Made by a program: the position numbers and the translations under genes. A DNA stretch of 64,000 bases, taken from assembly GCA_016808115.1 (NCBI GenBank), contig JAEQBH010006857.1, positions 57,423 through 121,422 on the forward strand. The letters are read 5' to 3'. Every line of letters starts with the position of its first letter. Positions within the stretch are counted from its first letter, which is position 1. The notes below the pieces were generated by a model, which did not search any database, was not told the origin of the DNA, and saw only the letters and a program-made list of their open reading frames with translations. This DNA comes from Tetrastigma voinierianum (taxonomy: Eukaryota > Streptophyta > Magnoliopsida > Vitales > Vitaceae). This document shows, piece after piece, positions 10,871 through 21,224 of the stretch.

Positions 10871-11125
10871 GTATTGAAAAACATTTTTTGTCATGAGAAT
10901 GATATTTTGAACAATGAATGAGGAAGAAACAATGGAATATAAACGAGCATGGTTAGGGAAGCGATTAAGGCATCGGTGCGGAAAGCCACCAATATTGTCG
11001 GGTGTAATGGCATGGAGGACAACAAGGGTTGTGGCACCATCAATATTGCCGAGGCACCCATCAATATTGCAAATTACATTTCTTGTACGATGGAACGGAT
11101 TCTGGAGTGGCGTGGCAAGCTCTTA
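10871..11125. other. Truncated AT-rich spacer (unit A)
   Basis: The sequence from ATTGAAAAACATTTTTTGTC onwards, including CCACCAATATTGTCGGGTG, corresponds to 41305-41520 in unit B and 60325-60468 in unit C. Only the distal end of the AT-rich spacer is present here. No gene is seen. Confidence 0.7.
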
Positions 11126-11613
11126 AGCGGGTGACATAGTGTGTCTGGCATGGCATCTGTCTCTTAGGGCGAGGGCCAGGTGGGCATGGGCATGGCATGG
11201 CATGGCATGGCATGGCATGGCATAGCACTAGGCCGCGGCCCCGTGTGTCTAGGCATGGCATGGCAGCCACAAGACTCCCAGCGCGAGGCCCCGTGTGTCT
11301 AGCATGGTACGGCATGGCAACAGCGCCTCGAGGCCCCGTGTGCTTAGGGCACACAGCACCGAGGCCATATGTCTAGGCATGGCAAGGCATGGCATAGCAC
11401 TAGGCCGAGTCCATGCATAGCATGCCATAGGAGCACCAGGGAATATACCGGTGGTCATGCATGCATGCCATAGTGACCAGCGACGAGGCCCCGTGTGTCT
11501 AGGCATGGTATGCCATAGCACTGTACTCGAGGCCCCGTGTGTGTTCAGGCATGGCATGCACCAGGCGCCTCGAGGCCCCGTGTGTCTAGGCATGGCATGC
11601 TATGTGCCATAGC
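11126..11613. repeat. IGS type 1 subrepeat array, left part (unit A)
   Basis: Tandem units of roughly 43-48 bp with the core CGAGGCCCCGTGTGTCTAGG followed by a variable number of GGCAT pentamers and TAGCACTAGG. A run of about eight GGCAT pentamers lies at 11186-11222. The array is cut by the LTR element at 11619 and resumes at 23649. Confidence 0.85.
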
Positions 11614-11618
11614 ACTAG
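11614..11618. repeat. Target site duplication ACTAG, left
   Basis: ACTAG immediately precedes the TG of the LTR element, and the identical ACTAG follows its final CA at 23644-23648. ACTAG is part of the interrupted subrepeat unit. Confidence 0.9.
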
Positions 11619-14148
11619 TGATGAGCTTAAAAGTCATCTCTTTTTAGTCCATTTTTCTGTTTGATTTTCAGTTAAAATTGAATAATTAATATACAGAATT
11701 ATGCAAAAACTCACCAATCTGTTATTAGCAGGTAGAATGGAAGAAAGAAGAAAAGCAATAGAAAAAAATGCATAATAAGTGGAATAAAAGTGCACCGAAT
11801 GGCGTAGTTAAACGAAAAGAACCGCTTAATCATCATGCAAGCTTTCAGGTTTTCGCAACCCGGGCCAAGGAGGTCGCGACATCGTGAAATTGAAGATGCG
11901 TGTCGCGATTACGGACAAGATATTGAACGACGAGACCGCGCTTGAGGTGCCGCAAGGGAATATTTGACGTCGCCATGGACGGAGATCAGTCGCAGCATCA
12001 GAGCTACGCCAAAGCTACAGTCATGAGACCGTCGCGATAAGTTACTTCCGTCGCTAAGATCAGAACGCGTATGAAGCTTAAGGGAAAAGAACTGATGTCA
12101 CAACAAGAGGCTGAAGTCACGACATCAAAAGTCATCAAGTGAAGACTGCAAGCAATAAGTTGATGTCGCGACATGAAATTGATGTCGCGACACCGCACTC
12201 GCCAAATATGTTTCAAGAAGAGGTCACAAGAGATTGATTGTTTGATCCGTAAGACATCACTTGAACCGCAGATGACTTGAGTTGAGGTCGCGACACAGAT
12301 CGACGCCGCGATACATCATGCGTGAAACAATCTAAACCGCCAAGACGTGAGAAGACGTCACGACCGATATCGACGTCGCTACATCAAGAATGACCAAATC
12401 TAGGTTACATAGGTAGTTGACGCGACGTCGTAATGATGTCGCTGACCTTCGATGATGTCGCGCTGACAAGGAACCGGAGTCGCGACTTGGAACGTTGACT
12501 CGGGCCCGAATACTCAAAATCCACAACAGTTACATCGGGATTTTTAGCCCCAATGAGAACCCTATAAATACGCCAGCCATTCAGCCTGCAAGAGAGGTCT
12601 TGGCAGCCACAGACGTAGAGGTCTGGATTGCCGAGAAGCCTACTTTTTCTTTTTTTTTCATTTTTTTGCTTTTACTTTTATTTTTTTTGTTTCCAGCTGC
12701 TTGCAGTGCGATTATGTTTTCGATTCAAGATTCGTTGTATTTTAACTGATGTTATCGTTTTTAAATTCGGTCGAAAGTGCGCATTTCTATTTCTTTTTCA
12801 AATTACTACCTGGAATGTTTGAAGTTTAGATAAATTTCAATTCGACGTTTCGCCTAAATTGCGCTTATTCTTATGATCGAGGAATGTCAGACGCAGAATT
12901 TAGTAATTCAGAATCCAGCCTTCATTAATGAACGTTATAGCCGAATTTATCTTTCCGTAGTCGCCCAAAGAGCTTGTTAATTTCTGCCAAATTAGTCTAC
13001 TGGCCTGGGTTTATTTTCTGGGATCCGACACACATCGCCTTCTGCACCCGTTAAGACGGCGCCGTTGCTCCGATTTGAGGTCCTCCGAGTGACACAGGAA
13101 GACATTCCCCGAGAGTAATGTGCATTTCCTTTGAAGGTATACTAACCTCGCTATTAGGACTTTTTCGAGTTTTGTAAGTTCACTTAGATAAATCCTCTTC
13201 TCACTTGAAATCAAGAATGAGTCAGAATGAAGTTATCTAATACTTAAACAAGCAAGAGTTCACCTCAATTCCTGGAGCAGCGAGGCCAATCCCGTGTTAG
13301 CTGAGATCTAATTCAAGGAAAGGTTGATCTATCCTAATTTCGAGGAGGAGCAATCCTAGTTGTATATCTCACACCAATAACTGGGAGCTAAGGTTTACAG
13401 CCATAAAATGGGTATGAAGTATTGCAAAAGAAAAATACCTGCATTAAGGAAGTCCTCTTTAAAGTAGTTATCTAATTCCCCTCAGACTCGAGAGAACCAG
13501 TCATAAATTAGATAATGAAAGGTGGAGTGTGGAGATCCAACCCGCACTACAACGCCTCGACGATTTTGAAACTCGAAGTTAATCAAGAAATTTTATCGAT
13601 TTAACTACAGGAATTGATACTCACTATAACCTTTATTGATGTCTTTGAGGATAACTATTCAAGATTCATTTCTTTATTAGAAATTCATTATCTTAATTTT
13701 ATCTTCCAAATAGCTTTGTCAAGTTATTTTAGATATTTCCTTGTTTAAATCTTCCAAAGATCTCGAATGCCGGACCCTAATATCATTTTTTTTTTGTCAG
13801 CCCAAATAAGATGGAACCAGAATGTGTAATATTTGCAATTTAGATCCTCGTGTGGATCGATATCTCGACTTAAATCCATTTTATTACTATTTCGACTGCA
13901 CTCAAGTAGAATAAAGAAAACAAAATCAAACTTTGAAATGAATACTCTAGTAGGACTTTTTGGGTTTGTAATTGTATTTCAAATGTTTGGCGGCAAGGTT
14001 GCTGGGATTAACTAATAGTCCTTTGGGTGCTAAAGCGGTTAAAAGTCAGGCGTCATTTTTGGCCGCCTTAACAAGCTTCGCAAGGTCACGGGGATTAATT
14101 AATACTCTTGCATGCGTCATACTCAGGTGTGTTCTCGGTCCGTCAACA
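11619..14148 (+). repeat. 5' LTR of the IGS retrotransposon
   Basis: Runs from TGATGAGCTTAAAAG to CGTCAACA and pairs with 21225-23643. The first 900 bases (U3) hold many TGTCGCGACA-like palindromes between about 11870 and 12490. A CTATAAATA TATA box lies at 12561-12569 and a T-rich tract follows at 12640-12690. The many small differences from the other LTR are mostly indels. Confidence 0.92.
12561..12569 (+). promoter_or_regulatory. TATA box in the 5' LTR
   Basis: CTATAAATA sits downstream of the palindrome-rich U3. The right LTR has CTATAAAATA at the equivalent place (about 22152-22161). This is the likely Pol II promoter of the element. Confidence 0.65.
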
Positions 14149-14155
14149 AGTTTTA

Positions 14156-14170
14156 TGGCGCCGTCGGATC
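14156..14170 (+). promoter_or_regulatory. Primer-binding site (tRNA-Asp type)
   Basis: TGGCGCCGTCGGATC begins seven bases after the LTR end. TGGCGCCGT is the complement of the tRNA-Asp 3' terminus. The bases after it differ from the expected TGCCGG by a small gap. This fixes the element on the plus strand. Confidence 0.75.
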
Positions 14171-16300
14171 TAAAGAATTTTTCAATCAATATCTCATGAA
14201 AGAAGGATATACTAATTCGACATTTTAAAAGAAAAGAACAAAAATAGCATTTCAAGGTGTTGACTCTTACCCATCGAATCTTTTATCAAATATATTGTAT
14301 ATTTTTGTTGATTTGACTTAACCTATTAATGGGAGTGTGTTTTGCTTCTTTAAAACTTTGATGCATAGGAAAATGTAATCGATCCGATTCCAGCCGACAC
14401 GTAAATGTAGAGGACGCCGTGTTTGAAAGACCAAGTACAGGAAAACTCAACCATGGAAGAAAGGCAGATCAAATAAATACACGTAGAGAAGCTGAAGACC
14501 TCCAGCCACTAACACAATGGAGGATTTCTGGAGACCAATTATACAGGAAGAATACTCAAATGATCGACAAATTCGCAGCTTGAAGCTAATAATTTCAATT
14601 GAAGCTAAAGACTGACATAATGGTCCAACAAAGATCGGGCTTATCGGGTCATCCCACTCAAGATCCAACGAGCACCGGGAAGATTCCTCGATGGCTAACA
14701 CTGTTGCTTCGAATGGGGTGAGACTAAGTCATAAACCGCATCTATTCCCATTCTCCCTAAGATACAAAGAATTACATGGTATGAATCATTACCATACGGC
14801 CTTGGCTGGAGCATCAGAGGAGTTAGTCAGAGGCCTACTTAGGCAGATTCTTTCCCCCAAACTCTAACTACGTAAAGAAGAGAACTCACAATCAAAGAGG
14901 AGAAGATGAAAGCCCCGTATGTAGCTTGGGAAAGATTCAAACGGTCAGCCGAGAAGATGTCCAACGAGGGATAGATCCAAGACTCGGGATGGACATTGTA
15001 TGACATGCCATGAATGATATATCGTGCGGGATCATCGATGTCGCGTCAGATATTTAAACCAAAAGTGCCGAGGAGGCAAAAAGAGTCGAACAAGATCCGC
15101 TAAATGTAACATGAAAACTCCTTCTCAGCTTTCAAAAGTGAAACTGGGCAGAGAAAGGGGATCATGAGTCGAAGCAAGATGACAATGCATGGAGGCCAAG
15201 TCGATGCCATGCATGATTAGACAAGCAAGAAAGAAAGACACCGTCATGAAATAGAGCAATTGAAAGGGAGTTAATGAAGGAAGTGCCGAGGTTAACTGGA
15301 GATCCTATATGTTTAGAGGTTAATTATTCGGAGAGCCAAGAGCTTACATTTCAGTCCTAATCCTAATCCTTCCAAAGACATTATCACCCAAAGACTCGTG
15401 AACCATGAGAACTGGGAGGCATATGGCTTCATGCCCGAGATTGTGACGTAACCCTCAACAAGGGTATCAAGAAACACCAAGGTCTCAGAAGAAGAAGCAA
15501 AGACTTTAAATGAGCACAGGAATGAATACCGTGGTCGAGGGGCCCCATCTTGAGGAACAAATGTCGTAAGCCATGTGGACAATAAAAGTCGTTGAACTTC
15601 CATGAACAAAATTGAGAATTGAAGTCATTACACAATTCAACAGCTCAAACACTACTAATGCATCATCAAGAACCCGGAGACACAAGTAGGTACCGTCCTA
15701 ACCCCGCAAAGCTGCAGAGTGCCGCGTTTCCTGCGACATAAGAAGAACCCAAAGGATCGTACGGCCGTGTGGCAAACTGGGGAGTCAAAGGAGTTAGAAG
15801 AGAGGAAGGTGATGGATGCACAAAGAAGTAGCAAGACCGTAGAGGGAAGAAGAATCGAGAATGACAAAGAAGGAGAAAAGAAGAACATCCAAGGATCAAG
15901 GTGCATGCGCCTGGGCTTCACAAAGACCGCAATCAAAGATGGAGGAGCGAAGCAGAAGATTCTGAAACCAAGCCGGAGATCAAGATGCCTTTATCAAGTG
16001 GTGATACGATGCCAATTTTATGCAAAATTTCAAGGACATAACGAGCAAGAAAAGAAAAATAGTAGAAGAAGAATTAGTGAATTCAACTACTTGCAAAGGC
16101 AAGAATCGTGAAGGAACTACCAGCAGTGATGAAGGACCTGTGAAGTTTCACATCCCTTTGTATTAAGGAGGATCGAATTCCGTGAAGCTCGTGGACTCGT
16201 GAGCTAGTATCAACTGAGCGCCTCTTTCTCGCGCGAATGTTTGTGAATATTCACAACTGTTACTCTTCAAATGGCAGATAGATTGATGGTGAAATCTGAA
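14171..16300 (+). other. Internal region of the IGS retrotransposon, leader part
   Basis: AT-rich and purine-biased sequence with no recognised protein. The longest plus frame (15719-16111, 130 codons) is rich in Lys, Arg and Glu and matches no domain I know. It could be a worn gag piece or chance. Confidence 0.5.
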
Positions 16301-16310
16301 CGGGTCAACG

Positions 16311-16640
16311 ACATGAATAGAATAGCAAGGCAACTAGAGGAGTAATTCCAGCAACTTGCAGAAGAATCGCGACAAGAGAAAAAGGGGAGTAACTTTCTCC
16401 CTAACCCAATTCTGTATATATATTTGAATTAATTGTTAAATCTTTGCTTAAAATATGCTTGAAGAGATATGTAAATGTGGGAGAACAATAAGTGAATTCA
16501 AAGTTTTGAAATCATTGAATTAAGAGCTCGTCATGACAAAGAAGGTTATGTCGCGACAAGTCATTTGTTCTACAAAGATTATACAAGTGAATTCAAATCT
16601 GGAAAGAGCAATTAGTGAGTATGGAGGAAAAGAGAAACAT
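16311..16640 (+). repeat. Internal direct repeat, copy 1
   Basis: Contains AGAATAGCAAGGCAACTAGA, then TTCTCCCTAACCCAATTCT and TTAAATCTTTGCTTAAAATA, followed by a TCGCGACAAG motif. The same order recurs at 17022-17340, about 710 bases downstream. Confidence 0.85.
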
Positions 16641-17021
16641 GTCGCGACACCACAGTGGTATCAAGTACTACATTTGGAACCGAATATCAAGACTGAGAAT
16701 GGGAAGAATTAAGGTCACGACAAAGGTTAAAGCATTACCTCAATGTGGAAGAGGAAGGTGAAGAACTCCAACCGGTTCTCGAGGAAAAGAAGATGAACCA
16801 CACCACAGTCCTGGGCCTAAGGACTCAAACTCCGAGCTAATGGGAGGTAACCACAGTGATTTAAATTCGAATTTAAACTTTGAACAGCTTTTCTTTTTAG
16901 TTGTCGATAAATTAGGTCGAATTGTTTTCTGTAAGGATAGATTTAATTTTAGAAATAGATCGTAGTTTAATTATAATTTTCTGAATATTGCAAAGTTGAT
17001 TTTCCTCGAACTGCTCAACTA

Positions 17022-17340
17022 CATGAATAGAATAGCAAGGCAACTAGAGGAGTAATTCCAAAGAATCCTGCGTAAGAATCAGCAGACAAGAAAAGTGGAA
17101 AATTTCTCCCTAACCCAATTCTCAGAGCATATATATTTGAATTAATTGTTAAATCTTTGCTTAAAATATGCTTGAATAGATATGTAAACGGGAAGTTAGG
17201 AACAATAAGAGAATCTAAAGTTTTGGAAACTGAATATTTGGTCACGACAAGAAGGTTATGTCGCGACAAGTCTGCTGTTTGTCTCACAAACACTATGCTG
17301 CACTACTGGGAGAGCAATTAGTGAGTATGGAGTGAAAACA
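17022..17340 (+). repeat. Internal direct repeat, copy 2
   Basis: Second copy of 16311-16640 with the same blocks and order. It marks a tandem-type duplication of about 0.7 kb inside the element. The intervening segment 16641-17021 includes ordinary AT-rich sequence. Confidence 0.85.
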
Positions 17341-17527
17341 TGTCGCCACACCACAAAGGATGTCGCATGCGAAATAAATTTTTCAAAAGAAGAAGTGACA
17401 TTCTACATCAAACAAATCCCGAGATCCCATTGGTCTCAATATTAGGAGTCGCTAAATGCGATACACGTGGTTAACCACTCACTTCAAAAAGCCCTAAATT
17501 TAATGACCTCAAATAAAAGAAGCTGAA

Positions 17528-17791
17528 TTGAAGTCGCGACAGGTCTTAATTGAAGCATTAGTCAACCCACGAACATTGATTGAATTGCAACTTTTGGAAA
17601 CTATCTCATTCACTCCAACCCACATAACCATTAGCCTTCGTCTTCCCTCTGAATCTCAACTTCCGAAAACCCTAGCATTCCTAACCTTCGGAAAAGCTTT
17701 TCTCTTGCTTCCAATGGCTGAAATTCCCACACTGGTCCCTAACCTAGACGAGATAATGGAGGGAATGACAATCGAAGAAGAAACTCAATAA
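17528..17791 (+). pseudogene. Unrecognised ORF fragment in the IGS retrotransposon
   Basis: An 87-codon plus-strand frame. Its second half, starting at an internal Met (MAEIPTLVPNLDEIMEGMTI), is acidic and looks protein-like rather than random. It could be the start of a worn gag-like ORF that continues in other frames to about 19.6 kb. I do not recognise the family. Confidence 0.3.
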
Positions 17792-19045
17792 GGAGAACAT
17801 TTAGAGGAGATTCAAGCCGAGAAGAATGTAAGCAGGAGAGATGCCATCGGCACCAAGCTCCGGAATTCCTCAAGAAAGAGCGTAGCGGGAAAGTAAAGAG
17901 GATGTAAGAAGTAGAAGATTTACCTCGATGATGCTTATTCCCAAAGTGGAAGAAGTATTATGCGAACAATGGTGGTTACGAGGAGGAGATCCAAAAACCC
18001 TGTGACTCCTTTCAAGGAGATGATAGAGCAGAGAGGATGGGAGAGTCTCTACGCACACCAAAAGCAGTTATACAAAGATCGCGAGAGTTTTATTCCACAT
18101 GGTCGGAAGGGGAAGGATGAAGTCGCTTGTTAGAGGAGTCCTGGTTCATACTGGCCAGCGCCATCAACTGAGGCCTATGGCACGACAATGCATGGGCATG
18201 GCCCCAAATTCAAGAAAATTTTCAAAACCTAATTTTAGAAAAATTGCCGAAACTCATCGATGGAAGGGTGCTTAGGACCAAGGAGAAGGAAAGCCAAGAA
18301 TCCCTGTGAAGCCTCACCGAGGAAGCGAAGGTGGCTTATTTCCTTTGCGTCTGTTTTGGTTCCAACAAAACATTTATGCACAAAGGAGAGAACAAGAAGT
18401 TGCATCATTCAGATGCTACACTAAAGGGCATAAGATCAATATAGGAGTTATTTGCAACCTATCATGAGGTATCATGAAGGCAACAAAGAGTCTGCTCCCT
18501 CACCCAAAGAACAATCACACCTCCGCTAGTCAAGTGAAAGGAATTTGGGAGACAGAAGAAGAAGTCCCCAGGGCTTCACCACTCATTATGACAGGAGTTA
18601 GCAAGGGGCCAAGAAACCAGAGGAAAAAGGGAGTGTTGGTAGAGAACAGAGGTGAAGCCCAATCAAGGACTAAAAGGAGACCCGTATACATCGATCAAGG
18701 GGGCAGAGCAACTAGCAGACTCCACCCGACAACAATGATTACATGTTTGCAGATAATGAAGCGGCAAAGAGGAAGAAAGTTCTATAGACTTCTCCTCCAT
18801 CCCTTCGCGCCTCGTAAAATGTAAATTTCCAACAAGGGAAAGTCTAAAAGGAACACCAGATAACAACTTGATACTGGAGACTCTAAATGCCCCAGATGAG
18901 AATGATGAAAGAGAGAGATTTAAATATGCCAGAATCTGTAAAAGTATTTATGAAAAGGAATTGAAAATAAGAGACCAACAGTGGGTTAAGGAGTTAAACA
19001 AAGAAAAGGGCATGAGGTAGAAATCCAGAGAAGGGAAATTAACAA

Positions 19046-19560
19046 ATGGGAAAGAAGAACCGAACGTGGGTGAGGCATGAAAAAAATGTCGAAACAAGGA
19101 GAAGAGTTCAAGAAAGAATGAAGGAAAGATCACGATTTGTTATCGAACTCAAACCGAGTCGAAGTTTACAATGCGCTTTGATCGTGACTCTCAACTCCTA
19201 TCATTGTTGGAAAAAAGAAATAAAGAGCATGACACCAAATTTGGGGAGCAGATCAAGGGTTTCAAGTTACTATTCAAATCTCTACAGAGGGAGCTGGAAA
19301 ACAAACTGAACGATAGAGACAAAAAGCAATGGGAGACTGAATCCTACATGCAGAAGGAATGGTTGGAAAATTTAGATTTGATCAACAACAACCTTTCTAA
19401 ATTCTGAAGCAGGATCAAAATGGAAAGTACAATGAATGGCCCGTAGAGGCAAGGTGGATACCGAACTGGAAGTTGGATCTCTCAAATGAGATTGTCATTG
19501 AAGAACAGATTGAAAGGGAAACAAAGAAGAGAAAGGAAAGAAGAGAAATGAAATTCCCCT
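19046..19560 (+). pseudogene. Coiled-coil, gag-like fragment in the IGS retrotransposon
   Basis: Overlapping plus frames (19046-19309, 19171-19407, then 19473 onwards) read as a highly charged helical protein. It includes DSQLLSLLEKRNKEHDTKFG, then LLFKSLQRELENKLNDRDKK, and later EEQIERETKKRKERREMK. Heptad-like spacing of Leu with Glu/Lys suggests a coiled coil. Plant TR-GAG and LARD elements can carry such ORFs, but that link is my inference. Frame changes at about 19180 and 19410 break it. Confidence 0.4.
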
Positions 19561-21211
19561 CATTCCCAGCTCATTTGAACACTTGCACTGGTCCCTGGAC
19601 ATTTTTGCCACCCCTTCCAAAAAGAAAAATGTGTAATCTTTCCTCAGATAACCTTCTTTACCATCCTTATCCACATCGCGGTATCCACAGCTTGCAAATT
19701 AATCAAATAAATGAAATTTTTAAATCAATCAGGTGTGATATCTTGCATTTGATTGTTTAATGTTATGTTGTTAAGAAACGATTAGGAAATCATGGTGTTA
19801 GCTCCAGAATAAACCACAGAAGTTATCAGTTTTTAATGAATTACAAAGTAGAATAGAGAGTAAGTCGAAATGAGGAAAAATTGCACATACAAAATGTACA
19901 TATTAATTGAAACACAAGGTGCAAAAATTACTATGCGAACTAATAAGTCCATAATAGAGGAAGGTGATACAACAAAAGGAACAAAACATATTTTCAGTTC
20001 AGGTATGAATAAAGAAGCCAAGAACCCTGCTGAATATTTAATAACTAATCAATCAACAATAAAACTGAGTCGGTTTACTCCTTATAGTTAGTTACATCTG
20101 CTTCAACTGATTCTGAATTGTTAGATTATTGATTGAAAGAAATCCTGTGGGATATACAATAAAGAAACATGTGCCATCATTGGATAGTTTGAGCCATTCT
20201 AGCTATCCCCTACTATATGTTGATTTTAGTTTATACCTTAGTTCCAGAATTGAACCAAAAAAGCTGACTTTCAAGAATAAACTAACAACCCAACCTATCC
20301 AAAATCTAATCCTTCAAAAGAAAGAACCAATGACAAATCGGTGAATCAAGAATAAGAAGGAAATGAAGTTTGGGATCATATGTTTGAGGAACTCAAAAAG
20401 GGAATGAAAAGAAAAGGCAAAGAACAGAAATGCAACAAAAGAAGGCTTCTGTGGATAAGTTCATCTTCAGGGCCTAACTCTCTCGGAACACTGCTCTTAG
20501 TGGTGTTTCACACCAAAAATTCACTTTACTGGTATGGGGGAGCTACTAACCCAAAGTTCGCTAAGGTGTTAGAAAGCCTAAAAGTTAAACATAGCACTAT
20601 CCTCGAATGGTAGCAAATCGGCAATTCTGGGGCAGTACCAAGTATAACTAGGTAGCAGCATGGGCCTAACTAAGAAATTCAAAGAGATGTCCCAAATGGC
20701 TTAGGTTGGCCAGAGAAACTATAAGAAGAAAAAAGGTAGAAGAGAAGGAGAAGATGTTCAAAGGTAATCTCGACCTGTTCCTTCCATCTTACCCATTAAC
20801 AAGCCTCAATATAAGCACAAAGACCCGATTGATTCAAGGTCGAAATCACCTACATTAGTGGAGATCAATATGAAAAACAAACCTGGAATTTAGAGAAAAC
20901 AATTAAAATTGTAAGAACCTTAGTGGTTTTTAAATTATTCCAAGATAAAATGAGAAAGGTTAACTCAAGATTCAACAGGATCCAATGAGTATATTGTTTG
21001 TAAAACAACTTCAACAATTTAGTTTTGTATAGAATAAAAAAGTAGAGACCAACCTTAAACTGGACTTGAAGTTAGATATACAGAAAATTTCAGACACTTC
21101 AAATTTCAGTAATTAAATTGAAATGAAAACTCCAGAAACAAATAAAAATGTCCTCTTGTTTGAGGACATACAATTCTTTCTTTTTTTCTTTCGCTGGCAT
21201 GCTTAAATCTT

Positions 21212-21224
21212 AAGTTTGGGAGTT
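21212..21224 (+). promoter_or_regulatory. Polypurine tract of the IGS retrotransposon
   Basis: AAGTTTGGGAGTT lies directly before the right LTR start (TGATGAG at 21225). This wording is common at the 3' LTR junction of plant Ty3/gypsy elements. Confidence 0.6.

Noticed and set aside
12640..12690. T-rich tract as a terminator or poly(A) insertion
   Set aside because: It follows the TATA box in both LTRs and is part of the LTR, not a separate feature.
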